DNA of 64,000 nucleotides from Monoplex corrugatus (GCA_030674185.1 JAPXFY010000015.1:28745185-28809184), one strand, 5' to 3'. Counted from the stretch's first letter, positions 1-12,232 are shown. The notes: a model not told the origin generated them from the letters alone. Numbers and translations: made by a program.

Positions 1-1393
1 ACATAAAAGAGCACACTTTCTCTCAGAGCCAGCATTATGATGTTGGTCCCCATCTCTTCTTCTCCCTTGATGTTTGAAGTTCCATGTCCCTAAAGACGGA
101 CAGGTGAACACTTTATGTTCACTTACAGCTGGGAACATTTGGCATGAGTCTTAACCATCCATTCATTTGGCAAGTTCAGCTTCTGCCAGTTCTGGGAGCA
201 AGCATTCTAGTACTTCAACCTATCACATCAGCCTTTCCTGACTTAATATCTTCATAATGTGGAGTTTCTGTGGAGTGAGTCAATCACTGTGACCCCAAAA
301 TTCGATAATGCTCTTACAGCAAACTGATTCATTCTTGACTAATAAACAGATTGGACCTCTGACCTGATTTCAATGAAAATCCACCGGTGAATGCTCAAAA
401 TAGTGAAGTACCTAAATGTCCACACTTTCTTACAATTTCGAATTTAAGTTTGTATTTATACACAAGATGTCACATAAGTTACACAGGAAAAAAATGGAAC
501 CAAGGACAATCTCAAAATTTCATAGTACAAACATAAATCTTTTTTTTTTCCAGGTAAAACTTGAATCCCATTTTCAACTCGGTATTTTCCAGTGTATACT
601 GGAATTCTAGTTTCTCCTTTCACTTACCAGTGGTTAAGTGTAAACTTTTCTTCATCATTTGCCCCTAACACAAGCTGGAATATGGCAGAGTGAAGGTCAA
701 GTCACTGTAGCCATTTGAGTGTAATGTGTTTGAACATAAAATTACCAATAATACCTTTTACAGAATTCAATGCAAAAACTTCCACCATACACCATTTTTG
801 TTTTTAACACAGTGGAATCCAAACCTGTCCATTCCAAAAACAAAACTGCTGACCAAAGAACAACATGCAAGACAAACAAAAAGCACAAAGAAACAAAAAC
901 AATATAAAATCATTCGTCATAATTATTTTCTATGTTGAATGTGACAACAATAACATCAATGAAACAGCGAAAACATTACGCGTTTGACCAAAAGCTATTT
1001 CAGCAAAAATCGACTCTTTAACAGCAGTCAAAGAATATTGCAAGGGCACTGTTTTAACCAATCTGTAAGTATATAAATAACATCTGCTGGGGAAAAAATA
1101 GTAGTATTCTGGAATTCTGGAAAACAACACTTTCAGAAGAAATGTCAGGAAAGACTTGGAGATCAGCAGCAAGGACCATCTGCTGTTTTTTGTACATGCA
1201 CAAAGTATAATCGCAGAGTCCAGTTACTACTAAAAAGTTTCCAATTTTCCTGAGAAAAACTAAAATTTCAGTTCACACTTGAGAAATTCTTGATATCAGC
1301 AGTATTTTCATGCAAAGAGATTGACACAACAAAACTATATATATAGCTTACACTATGCACATTGCATTAGTGTATGATTCACTGTGCACTTAC
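1..1393 (-). other. Probable intron of the zinc-finger gene
   Basis: This stretch lies downstream, on the minus strand, of the consensus GTAAGT donor at 1393. It is AT-rich, and I see only short chance reading frames and no recognisable domain on either strand. The next exon of the minus-strand gene is presumably outside the window. Confidence 0.4.
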
Positions 1394-2031
1394 CTGTGTG
1401 AATACGAATGTGCTGCTGTAGATGACTCAGCTGTTTAAAGGTACGGTCACAATAAGCACAGGAGTACTTGCGGATGTTGCTGTGCACCAGGGAATGCTGC
1501 ACCAGCTGCTGCTTGCTACGGAACCCTTTCAGGCATGTGATGCATATGTGAGAACGTTGTGAGGATGATGCTATGTCTGCACCACTCTCTGATGTGTTCA
1601 CACCCTGAGAATGCAGCAGCATGGAGGAAGCTGATGTGGAGGATGGGGGCTGTGGTGTCAGAGGATGTGGATGATCTAGATCCAGGCTGTGTGAAGTGGA
1701 CAGAGACGAATGTTGAAGATGACGTGAGGATTGTTGGAGGGGATGATGGGGAGAATGGGATGTCTGAGGAGGGTGGGGGGAGATGGACACCTGACTGTGG
1801 GGGGAGATAGGTTCATGTATGGGCTGGCTGCCAGCACTCTGGTGGTGGCTCTGCTGATGTCGATGAGAAGTCTGTGATGTAGAAAGTTGATGATGATGAT
1901 GCTGTTGATGGTGGGCATGATGGTGCTGTTGCTGTTGATCTTGAGCTACACTGTGTGACATCTGCATGGATGGACGAGGTTGAATCCCTGACTGAAGTTC
2001 TGAATTCCCAAGCGATCCCACGGGCAAGACA
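1394..2031 (-). CDS. C2H2 zinc-finger protein, internal exon
   Basis: This is an open exon on the minus strand. Its first three quarters are low-complexity and rich in His, Gln, Ser and Pro, which is typical of a disordered transcription-factor region. It then encodes two C2H2 fingers: CITC...HSLVH and CAYC...HIRIH, each C-x2-C-x12-H-x3-H, joined by a seven-residue linker and followed by TGK. The exon ends CACACAG|GTAAGT, a consensus donor. The likely acceptor is the AG at 2033-2032, after a T-rich stretch, which gives an incoming phase needing two bases from the previous exon. The open frame continues to a Met at 2099, but I judge that part to be intron. More fingers probably follow outside the window. 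A nuclear DNA-binding protein is expected from the family. The exact orthologue is not identified. Confidence 0.75.
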
Positions 2032-2356
2032 CTGGACAGTTCACATTGATTACAAGACACAAGCAAACAGCTATAATAATGTTGAAAAACCTGACTCATG
2101 TATGAAAGTAAAAATAATACATTTGTAACACATCTGCCTATAAATGATTCACTTCATTCAGCTATTGTTTCATTTTCAAATGTGTGCAAGTGTGTGTGTG
2201 CATTTGTATGTGTGTATGCATGTATCTGCGTATGTGCAAAAATGTGGCTGCATGTGGTTTGTGTGCATGTAAGCATTATGTGTACACATAAATCATTTAA
2301 CTATAGGTTCAACAAATTGAAGAGAAGAAAGTGATAATTTTTTTCAAATAAATGAG

Positions 2357-2357
2357 G

Positions 2358-2451
<94 letters not shown>

Positions 2452-2485
2452 GCTCTTTCTCATACACACACACACACATACTCTT

Positions 2486-2541
<56 letters not shown>
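2357..2541. repeat. (CT)n then (CA)n microsatellites
   Basis: About 100 bp of CT dinucleotides is followed by about 75 bp of CA with short interruptions. Open frames across it (Ser/Leu, Thr/His, Arg/Glu) are artefacts of the repeat. Confidence 0.97.
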
Positions 2542-2544
<3 letters not shown>

Positions 2545-3158
2545 TACACACAGACTTCTTGTTAAATGCATATAAGATGAGAACAAGAGAGGAAACTTTT
2601 CCCCTCTCCAACTCTACTAACTCTTTTATTTCCCTCAAGTTTCAAACAGTACTGTGCCATGGTAAAGGTGGAAGATGTCCCTCAATATCTTGCCCTTTAA
2701 ATACAAATTTAATCACTATGCCAGCAAGCAGGCTGGAGTACTTAGCTGAAAATATCTGCAAACGTTACAAAAGTTTCTGCCAGTACATAGTACAGTGCCA
2801 GCAGTTTTGTTCTTAACAGTACAATTAAGGGACAGAATTAACAACAATAACTGTGAAAATCAGATTAAGTGTATCAACTCTGGAAATGGCTGCTCTCCAT
2901 GAGAATGGAGCATCACCAGAAAATGGTTCTCCCCCCTCCCTCTCACTCATCTCTGCATGTTTTTTCTCTCTTCTATCAGTATTGCGAAGATCAGGTTTGG
3001 CATCAGTTATCCGTCATGAAATTACCCTTACTAGCCAGTCAACAAACCTATAGATTTATTGATAGATCAATCAGGACAGACAAGGGGCTTTTTTCCTCCC
3101 TCAAAAACAGTTTTCAGTTACCACAAGTGTCTGAGTAAACAGGAAAGCAGGCAGACAC
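2542..3158. other. No gene seen
   Basis: Only short frames without domains or splice support are visible. This lies in the large intron proposed for the zinc-finger gene. Confidence 0.4.
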
Positions 3159-3890
3159 TCATCATCATTATGTGCCCTGCCATATGGCGCTGGTGATCAT
3201 GGCCCTCCATACGAATCTATCCCTTGTCACCCTCTCTGTCAATTACTTTGCAAGAGTCTATCTGGTGCTCTTTTCCTCTCCAGCTTTCCTGTTGTGACTA
3301 GGTACTTTAATTTATCTTGCATCATAAAATATACTATAAATGTTGCTTGTCTTTTCCTAATCTTCTTCATTAATGTTCTTTTTGTGTCTGCCTCTTTCAA
3401 GACTGTCTCATTTGTTTTCTTCGCAGTCCATGGAACTCTTAACACTCTTCTTAGAAACTACGTTTCAACTGCCTCAATCTTGTTCTGTCTTTGCATGTTG
3501 ACTATCCACGCTTCACATCCATACAACAGTATCGGCTCTATATAACACTGAAAAACTATCTTCCTGATGCTAACTGATAGGCACTTATTGATAAGAACAC
3601 TTTTCCTTTTCTTGAATGCTGTTTTAGCTTGGCCGATTCTGCTGCCTTGGCTTTGTTTTGTTTATAGCCTAAGAGTCTAATTTTTGCTGTGACTAGGTTG
3701 TGATCACTATCACAATCAGCTCCTGGTTTTGTTTTGGAGCTTAGAACAGTAGTTCTCTATGTCCTGTCTATCATGATGTAATCTATCTGATTTCTGATTT
3801 TTATTTTATTATTGTCACTGTCTTGTTGTTTTTTCAAGTTTCCAGGTATATCGTCTATGATAACGCTGATTAAAGAGGGTACTGTGATGT
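3159..3890 (-). mobile_element. RTE-like LINE fragment, rearranged
   Basis: The minus strand encodes the end of an RTE/BovB-type ORF2 (motif RVPWTAKKTNETVL, then a basic KIRKRQATF block). It ends at the family's 3' terminus next to an ATC-type trinucleotide run near 3165. At about 3640 the sequence jumps from the RT region to an endonuclease-region piece, so an internal segment is missing. Family assignment rests on similarity to the fuller copy at 28467-31235. Confidence 0.7.
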
Positions 3891-3904
3891 TTATTTACTA
3901 ATTT

Positions 3905-3960
3905 GTTTAAAGCCCAGCCGACTGCAGAGCGCCATATCAGGGCTATAACCGTTTCAACAA
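3905..3960 (-). repeat. Jockey-like LINE 3' UTR fragment
   Basis: This piece contains the block AGCCCAGCCGACTGCAGAG-xCCATATCAGGGCT. The same block ends the Jockey-like copies at 13318-13380 and, inverted, 43000-43075, and recurs at 5595-5645. Confidence 0.55.
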
Positions 3961-4479
3961 ACATGCACCATACTTCAACAGGGAAAAAAGGAAAAGAAAG
4001 TTAAGTACACATATCAATGCATTCATGCATACAATCTAAGGAGATGCCCCTGGCACTGACCACTCCGTCCACTTCATCACGCTGGGGACTTAAAAAAACA
4101 AACCTGAAAACAAATTTAAACATAACTAAGGACACTAAAACATACATAAAAAACGGGCCTAAATTACCTAAAATTGCTTCCACATGTCTCATCTTCCTAG
4201 AGCCAAAAATACACTTAATACAAGTACCCAATTATCACTTCTAATGAGAAAGAACGTAAGACTTTGTCGAACACATACAGATAATGGACCAGCAAGGCAG
4301 AAAAAGATAAGAAAAAATGACAAAGCAAAGAAGCTAGGCAGAAACAAAGAGAGTGACAGAAAAGAGGAAATTTCCAGCACAAAATTTCCAGAAAATGGGG
4401 ATACTATTTAAACTGAAAGAGCCCCAGTATCCCCATCGGGGGATTAGTGATCTCCAATTTGTTGGCCCCGCAGAAAGAT

Positions 4480-4770
4480 CCCAACATATCTCCTCTTTCA
4501 TTGTTTTCCCAGCCCATTAGGTCCTATTCCACACTCTCTGTCCTCACGTTCACCCAGTCTGGCATTCATGTTACCCAATATTATGCAAACTTCTCTTTTC
4601 AGTATTTTATCCTTTGCAGTTTGAAGGTCATTGCAAAACTGTTCTATCTCTTCATCTGAGCTGAACTCCTCTTTTCAGCATTTTATCCTTTGCAGTTTGA
4701 AGGTCATTATAAAATTGTTCTATCTATTCATCTGAGCTGGCGGATGTGGGGGCATATGCCTGGAAGATGT
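4480..4770 (-). mobile_element. RTE-like endonuclease fragment with local duplication
   Basis: The minus strand reads as an endonuclease-domain piece (QAYAPTSASSDE, then IEQFYNDLQ). A segment of about 72 bp is tandemly duplicated with divergence at 4590-4663 and 4669-4740. The fragment is cut at 4771 by the TTAA-ended MITE. Confidence 0.6.
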
Positions 4771-4923
4771 TTAACCCTTTGACTCCTGCAGCCTGCCCAA
4801 CAGCATCCTTCTTTGTCAACCATGCCGGAAGAACAAAAAACTTAACCCTGGTGGATAGGGTGAGGGAGTCAAAGGGTTAAGTTTTTGCAGTTGGTAGATA
4901 GGGTGCAGGTGGCAAAGGGTTAA
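4771..4923. mobile_element. piggyBac-type MITE
   Basis: It starts TTAACCCTTTGACTCC and has the exact complement ending at 4880. A second, slightly different right end, GGCAAAGGGTTAA, finishes at 4923. TTAA termini followed by CCCTTTG are characteristic of piggyBac elements, which duplicate TTAA on insertion. There is no coding capacity. The right end appears tandemly duplicated with a period of about 43 bp, so the element is either 110 or 153 bp long. Confidence 0.7.
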
Positions 4924-6358
4924 GGCAACTGGCTTTGTGTTAAGTTGAGCCAAAAGAGGGGTCAGGAAGGGTTGTGTTCTATCACCAGATTTGTTTTAAA
5001 TAGCAAGAAGACTTAAGTCATGGTAATCAGTAAAAAAAAAAACCAAGAAATCTCCTCATGCGAAATAACAGCAAATGGCACAACTTCGTGAAAGGTTGAT
5101 TAGTTTAAATATGTGGGAATAGTAGATGCACATCAGAAATAGCCAGCAGAATCGGCCAAGCCAAACAGCATTCAAGAAAATGAAAAGCGTTCTTACCAAC
5201 AAATGCCTATCAATTAACATCAGGAAGAGAAATGATTTTTGCTCAATCCAATGTAAACATCTTGTTCATTTTTTCCAATGATATTGTAATAATGTTCTGC
5301 AAACATTGTAAAAAAAAAATTTGTTTTTAATTTTTTATGTGCTCACAAAATTATAAAATGAATACAAGTGCATTTTGTTAACTTTAACAAATTATAAACA
5401 TACTGAGTTAAAAATGTGTGGTTACAGTAAATTAAAGTTGTAAACTGAAACATAAACCTGATAGATTCTAAAATTCAACTAAACACCTATCGTTTCTCAA
5501 ACTTTTGCAATGATTCATTGACCAAATGCAGTAGGCCTACATAAACAGTATGAAAGTCTCACAAAACTTTTTTCTCATAACTCAAGTTCAAGTTCATATT
5601 GCTCATAGCCCAGCTAACCACTAGAGCCATATCAAGGCTAACACCACGTTAAAAACAACTTTCTTTTCATAACTTGAAGTAGAATTGTGACATATCAGTT
5701 ACTACATAACTACAAAACTTTATCAAATCTGATAATAAAGTTATCTGTTCATTTCATGGTCTGGTTTTTTTTTGTTTTGTTTTTTCAGATAAGAAATCAC
5801 TGAGAGAAATACACCATCTAACTGGCAGATGTTTTGTGGAATGAATTTCAGTAACTCTGCTTATTGAAAAAAAAAAATAATGACAATAAAAATAAAAATA
5901 AAATAAAAAATAAAAATGAAAAAACCATCAGGAAGAGAGCTCTTGAATGTTATATAGAACCGATACTTTTGTACGGTTGTGAGGCATGGACACGCAAAGT
6001 CAGAACAAAATTGAGGCGACTGAAATGTGGTTCCTTAGAAGAACATTGAGAGTTCCATGGACAGCAAAGAAAACAAACAAGACAGTCTTGAAGGAAGCAG
6101 AAACAAGATCATTAATAAAGAAGATTAGGAAAAGACAAGCAACATTTAAGGACATATTGCGAGGAAAGGGGAATTACAAAACCTGGTCACAACAGGAAAG
6201 TTGGAGGGAAAGAGAACACCAGGCAGACCCAGGAAGAAAATATTGGACGAACTTGCAGGGTGGCTGAAGACAGACAGGCTGGGAGATGTACTTGCAGCGA
6301 CAAGGGATAGATTCGTATGGAGGGCCATGATCGCCACGCGGCAGGGCACATGATGATA
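4924..6358 (+). pseudogene. RTE-like LINE ORF2 remnant, split by an insertion
   Basis: Two plus-strand parts belong to one element. Part one (about 4960-5230) carries decayed RT sequence up to the residues LSIN-IRK. Part two (5926-6358) resumes exactly at IRKRALECYIEPILLYGCEAW-like sequence and runs through RVPWTAKKTNKTVL to the family 3' end, with a GATGATAATGATGA tail. The intervening 695 bp is a later insertion bounded by a 13-bp duplication. Frameshifts and stops make it non-functional. Confidence 0.75.
5231..5925 (+). mobile_element. 695-bp retroposed insertion with 13-bp TSD
   Basis: CATCAGGAAGAGA occurs at 5218-5230 and again at 5926-5938, and removing the insert restores the LINE reading frame. 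The insert ends in an A-rich tail (about 5866-5924, AAATAA units), as expected of target-primed retroposition. It contains a Jockey-like 3' UTR block in minus orientation at 5590-5650 and otherwise AT-rich sequence I do not recognise. Confidence 0.8.
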
Positions 6359-8137
6359 ATGATGACTGTAATTTCTTTATATTACTTCTCTAACCTTTTC
6401 ACTGCCTACATTACGAGTATATCTGTCATACTGTGGTTATGGTCACAGCACCTACATGACTGGTATGTCTATCATGGAACTTTCCCAAATTTTCCCTTGT
6501 CCAAAATAAATAAAAATGTTAAAACTGTTAGCCAATCCAGCAGATGAGGATCTCTCCATCATGAATAAACACAACTGCAGTCCTTAAGTGGTATATGATT
6601 GTGTGTGACACAAAGTGTTGTCTGACTAGCTTGACGAATGAGAGGAGAACCACACAAGCAGATAACAAAATGGTTGGACACACTAACAAAGAGGAACAGA
6701 GAAATATATGTGCTGATTTCTACAGAGCAGTAGCACTTCGTATGCTACCAATGATCCTATCTTTGATGAAATGGTACATATCTGAAGATATGCGAGATTT
6801 GCATGAGGATGTCTCAGACACTGTGAGAACAGATGACGTGGATAAACAACTGATGTAAAATGCTACAAAACAAGCGAGGACGGCAGAATTAGAGACAGAG
6901 TACAACAGAAGCTCATTCAGCTTCCTTTCATTTAAAAAAGAAGTTTGTACACAGATGAATCTGTAGAAATGTTTTGTTAATCTATACCTAATTTAACTAA
7001 AAATTCCTGAGCAGAGACCCAGCAGCAGCAGGCATATTCTCCTTGGCAGGGAACAGATTTGCACTGATTGTCTTGTAATTTGTCCCTTTCGTCACATTGG
7101 TAGGGGCCGACATGTATTTGCTTCATACATGTCTGTCTTCCGCATTTATGCTTTTGTAAAGTGCTGTAGGATCTTGTGAGAAAAAGTGCAGTATAGGCAA
7201 TCAATTATCATCATTGTGCTTAAATGGCTACAGAGACTGGATTTTCAATTTGTGGTGACACAAAACAAGCAGCTTTAGGGTGGGATGTACACGGTTTAAG
7301 TGAGCTTACAGGGTTGTATGTTTGTTTGTTTGTTTGTTTGTTTGTTTGTTTGTTTGTTTTGTTTCCTTTCTTTCCTTTTTGTTTTTGCTTGATTTTTGGT
7401 TTATGGTCTGAATTTGTTGTTGGTTTCGTTTGGTTTGGTTTGGTTTGGTTTGGTGTGGTGTGGTGTGTGTGGTGTGGTGTGGTGTGGTGTGGTGTGGTGT
7501 GGTGTGGTGTGGTGTGGTGTGGTGTGTGGTTTGGTTTGGTTTGGTTTGGTCTGGTTTGGTCTGGTTCAGTTTGGTTTGGTTCGGTTCAGTTTGGTTTTAA
7601 GGTGTGGTGGTTATCAAATTAACAGCAAGCAACAGGAGTGACATGGGGATCACTCACAAATAGTATGAGCACATACTGTTAGACTCTCCTGGTTCAGGAT
7701 AGTACCATTAAAACAGTAGCGTGCAGTTCCAGTTGATACTGGTACGAGTGTGCATTTTGTGGGTATATTTTTTCATGCTTTTTATAAAATGTAATGGTTT
7801 TAGCAGATCAGAAGATATTTTCAACTTGGCGTGGACTTCAGTGTGTTAACACTGTGTGTTAGACTTTATAGTGTATAGCAAGTGTAATACCCTTTTGAAG
7901 TGAATCGTGCTCTACCTTTATTTGTCTATGTGCGAGTGAGTCATGCATTATATATCATGTCGTTGGCTGATGAAATCACAGTGTTATAAATCTGACATGA
8001 TAGCAAACAAATCTTATAGATATGACTCAAAGTGACAACGTTTGATCATTTAATATGCGCATCATATACATTGTTATATTGGGTGCAAAATTAACATAAT
8101 CCTGGATCTTCGGAGTAAGTATGAGCGGTATTCCAAA
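6359..8137. other. No gene; pentanucleotide repeats
   Basis: No coding signal is seen. A (TTTG)n run lies at about 7317-7357. A long array of TTTGG and TGGTG pentamers lies at about 7430-7600, and its frames (Val-Trp-Phe-Gly-Leu) are repeat artefacts. The complementary pentamer CCAAA recurs at 62380-62445. Confidence 0.7.
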
Positions 8138-8793
8138 ATGCTTGTGCTGGTAAAAAAGGTAAGGGAAAACAATCTTCTACTGCTTCCACTAAAGACACTG
8201 GTAACAGCCCAGAACGAGCTGATAGAACAAAATAGGAGAAAGAGACAAGCCAGGGAACCAACAACTCAATTAGAAATGAACATGACTTGTATTCTCGAGG
8301 AGTTTAACAAAACAATATAACTTATATCAACAAAACAAGTCATTTCACAACTTAGAGCAGATATGGACAAAATAGAGTCAGCTGTGAATAGTCATACTGA
8401 TAAAATGGAAAGTGCTCAGTTTGACCTCAACAATGAAAAAGATAAATTCAAAGAACAAATAGTTAAACTGCAAGGGAACAATAATGAACTACAGGGTTAA
8501 TTGAGTCAATGTGTAAACAAGAACAATAACTTGAAGCACTCAATGACCAGAAACAGCATGATAGGTCGTGGAACCTATGGGTGTTCGGGATGAGAGAGGC
8601 AGGAGGAAATGGAGAAGTGAAAACAGTTAATGAGTGTAAAATAGTGTCTTGATGTCTTTACCAATAAAGTCAATGTTCCAGTGAAAGTGGCTGGCATTGA
8701 AACTGCACATCACACTGGCAAACCAAGAAGAGACAGACCTCAACCTATCATGGTCTGTTTCTATTCCAGGTATTTCAAATTTACTGTGTTGAC
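8138..8793 (+). pseudogene. Tx1/L1-like LINE ORF1 remnant
   Basis: The broken frame shows a coiled-coil-like region rich in Lys, Glu, Asn and Gln (KMESAQFDLNNEKDK, then KEQIVKLQGNN). A C-terminal motif HHTGKPRRDRPQPIMVCF follows at about 8711-8770, resembling the HRTGK...RPRPIIV motif of L1-type ORF1 RNA-binding proteins. Several stops interrupt it. It is probably the 5' part of the element whose ORF2 lies at 12781-16700. Confidence 0.6.
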
Positions 8794-8805
8794 ATCACAC
8801 AGAAA

Positions 8806-9147
8806 CCAGAAAAAACATGAAAGAATACAATGCGTATTTAATACAACAAGGCAAGACAGGCGCTTTTTTTTTTGGCCAACTGGCCTTTGTCAAGCATAAG
8901 ATTACAAACAAACACCAAATACAAAAATTATGAGAAAAAGCAGCAGGGAAGTTTCAGTCTTTTTCTCATAATTTTTGTATCTGGTGTTTGTTTGTTTGTA
9001 ATCTTATGCTTAACAAAGGCCAGTTGGCCGAAAACTTGCACCTGTCTTGTCTTGTTGTATTAAATACGCATTCGTATTCTTCTTTTGTGTTTTTTCCTGG
9101 TTCCTATTTGCTTGAATGCAGGCAGTCACACTTGTTTTGGATTTCGT
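8806..9147. mobile_element. Foldback element with 12-bp TSD
   Basis: The left arm (8806-8940) and right arm (8959-9100) are inverted copies of each other, about 90 percent alike by eye, around an 18-nt spacer. A 47-nt unpaired tail follows on the right. ATCACACAGAAA flanks it at 8794-8805 and 9148-9159. Each arm contains a GGCC-AACT-GGCC hairpin. It lies directly after the Tx1/L1-like ORF1 remnant. No protein is encoded. Confidence 0.75.
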
Positions 9148-9159
9148 ATCACACAGAAA

Positions 9160-10230
9160 ATTAAAACAATCTGTGCACGGGTAATGGATCAAGTCTTTTC
9201 ATTCCTCTTCCCCCTCCTCCTCCCCTCTTTCTTTTGCTTTCTTCCTCACTTTTGACGGGCGGAATTTGGTGGAGGAGGATCATTACATATGGTTATGCAT
9301 GTGCAGACTTGGAGAAGATTAAAATTTTCTACTAGCCAGCCTGGCTAGTGGATTTTAAGATCTACCAGCCCGCAGATACTTTCACTAGCCCGACATGCTG
9401 CTCCCAAAAATAGTACAATTTCCTTTATGATGATGACTAAAAACATTCACCAGAGCAAGCCATTGTTACAACAAAGATGGTCAAACTTTCTTCTGGAGAC
9501 TTTCATCAGGTTGGGGGAAGGTGAACAGTGGGAGATCTAGTGATAACACAAAGATTCTCTGTATAAGTTAGAATTCTTTAGTTTAATACATATTCATAAT
9601 CATTATCTTTTTGCTTATGTAGCCAAAGTTTATTTTAGTCCAACTGGTCGTTTGTTATGTTTTGTAAGTTATTTCATCATCATCCTGCATTTTTCCCTTT
9701 TCATAATTTTAATCACATAATTTTAAAATGTGAGTGTGTGTGAGGCAGAGAAAGAGACAGAGAACATGAAACCAATGAGAGAGAGAAAGAGAGAGAGAGA
9801 CAGAATGTGTATACATACGTATGTGCGTATGACACGCGTAACAAAAATAGTGAGAAATTTTGGCACTGAAGAGACTTGGTACAAATGTTCATTTAAAGTA
9901 AGTCTAGCAGAACAATTGCCAGTTTTATATACAAAGATGGATAATTTGCAGCTTTTCAAAGAAATCTATTTTGTTTCCATTGGATCACAAGCCACACCTT
10001 ACCTGTTGGCTAGGCCTGTAATGGTAGAGAACTATGTATCTGTTGGCTTTTGTTGATTGGTTGGTGTGTGTGTTTTTTGTTTTCTTGTTTTTTTCAAGTA
10101 TTTTTCTATTTGCTGTTGTTGTAAAGTAATATGTCTCTTTAGTGTGTGTGTGTGTGAGATTTTGATTTTGACTAGCCCGACAGTTTTTTTACTCGCCTCG
10201 AGTGACCGGGCGAGTGGATTTTGCCAGCCC
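9160..10230. other. No gene; possible repeat ends
   Basis: No recognisable coding sequence is present. The phrases ACTAGCCCGACA and GTGGATTTT...CCAGCCC occur near 9330-9400 and again near 10170-10232 in the same orientation. They could be terminal repeats of an element of about 0.9 kb, but the match is short and no target duplication was found. Confidence 0.35.
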
Positions 10231-10239
10231 TGATGTGTG

Positions 10240-10843
<604 letters not shown>

Positions 10844-10845
10844 TA

Positions 10846-12168
10846 CGAGGGTTGTTCAATTTAAGATGACACTAGGCTTGCCGTTTGAAAACGAAGCAAC
10901 GCACAGAAAAATGTTTATACCAAACACAACTTTAAAGTTTACCTGATTAGCATGCAGAAAATAAAGTTGACATCATGACGCAACTCGGAGTATGACGTAA
11001 TTACAAATGTGTTTCAAATAGCTGAGCCTGAAAAAAATGGACGTCACCAATGAGCAATTTCGTTTCTACACTTTCACAAGGCTACAACTTGGTGACGATT
11101 GTAGGAAGATACACGCAGATTTGCAAGCTGTTTACGGAACGGATTGTGTGTCTTACCGCACAGTTTGCAGGTGGGTCAAACAATTAGGAGCAGGTAGAGT
11201 GCCATCTGATTGGGGTAATCGTGCAGAGCGAGCTTTACCAGCTCGGAACGAACAAAACATTGCATATGTGAAAAGACTGATAGAGGAGGATCCACATTCG
11301 ACTGTGCGGGAATTAAGCGAGGCATGTGAGCTTTCAATTGGCACCATTAACAACATTCTGCACAAAGACCTTCACATGAGAAAACTGGCTGCAAGATGGG
11401 TGCCACATCTCTTAAGTGATGATCAGAAGCAGCAGCGGGTGGCATGTTCACGCAAACTGCTCGATGAGTTTGAGCCCAACGGGCCAAACGACTGTGTGAC
11501 TTAGTGACGGGAGATGAGAGTTGGCTCACATTCTACGGCATCCCCAACAAACGCTGCAACCGCATGTGGGTTGGCCCTGACGGAGACCGACCAGTTGTTC
11601 TTCGCCCAGGATTCCAGAGTCGCAAGCGACTGTTTTCTATTTTTTTCAACACGCAAGGCCTTGTGGCAATTGACATTTTGCCTGAGAAATCAACAATCAC
11701 TGCCTCCTACTATACCCAAGTTGTGCTCCCCAAAGTTGTAGGAAAAATCCATGAGCAGCGCCCAACCGTCGGCACCCAGAGGACCCTTCTTCTGCATGAC
11801 AATGCCAGTGCCCATAAGGCGAAGGTCACCACAACCTTCCTGAGCGAGCAAGGGATCCAAGTTTTGGGCCACCCACCCTACAGCCCCGACTTGGCCCCAT
11901 GCGTCTTCTGGCTGTTCCCTGTTCTGAAGGAAAAGCTCGCTGGGCGTAAGTTTGACCGGGTACAAGACCTCGCCAAAGCCGTAAGATCAGAGTTGTCTGG
12001 TCTGCCTAAAACCGACTATCAGAGGGCGCTTGAGAATTGGCGTAGGAGGCTTGAACTTTGCATCCTAGCCAACGGAGAATACTTCGAGGGGATGTAAAAG
12101 TTTCAAGTTGCTGAGATGAGAGGTACGTTTTTTAAGGGGGTGGTGACATCTTAAATTGAACAACCCTC

Positions 12169-12169
<1 letters not shown>
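10846..12169 (+). mobile_element. Full-length mariner element inserted in TA repeats
   Basis: The element is 1324 bp. Its terminal inverted repeats begin CGAGGGTTGTTCAATTTAAG at 10846, with the exact complement ending at 12169. The pairing continues to GATG-ACAC / GATG-TCAC with one mismatch. It is flanked by TA on both sides, the mariner target, within a (TA)n tract. Length, repeats and target all fit Tc1/mariner. The close match of the ends indicates fairly recent insertion. Confidence 0.95.
11037..12097 (+). pseudogene. mariner transposase, one frameshift and a lost catalytic Asp
   Basis: This cut-and-paste transposase would be about 353 residues, the usual mariner size. The ATG at 11037 is followed by the N-terminal helix-turn-helix region and the WVPHLL signature near 11397. 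A missing A in the run near 11486-11489 shifts the frame, and the rest reads in another frame from there to 12097. The first catalytic Asp (TGDESW, codon 11513-11515) and the second (HDNASAHK, codon 11798-11800) are present. The third should lie 34 residues further on, in the motif PYSPDLAPC-D-FW, but codon 11903-11905 is GTC (Val) instead of an Asp codon. Both lesions would abolish activity. The rest of the protein looks intact. Confidence 0.93.

Positions 12170-12231
<62 letters not shown>
12170..12231. repeat. (TA)n tract right of mariner
   Basis: An uninterrupted TA run continues the tract left of the mariner. Confidence 0.95.

Positions 12232-12232
<1 letters not shown>

Noticed and set aside
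7224..7641. Val/Trp/Gly-rich reading frames
   Set aside because: They cover TTTGG and TGGTG pentamer repeats and have no protein character.
8985..9060. Hammerhead core in the foldback arm (GGCC-AACT-GGCC-GAAA)
   Set aside because: The required CUGANGA box is absent before the hairpin.
11504..12097. Separate gene starting at GTG 11504
   Set aside because: It is the second half of the mariner transposase after a frameshift. The open frame and homology extend upstream of this codon.
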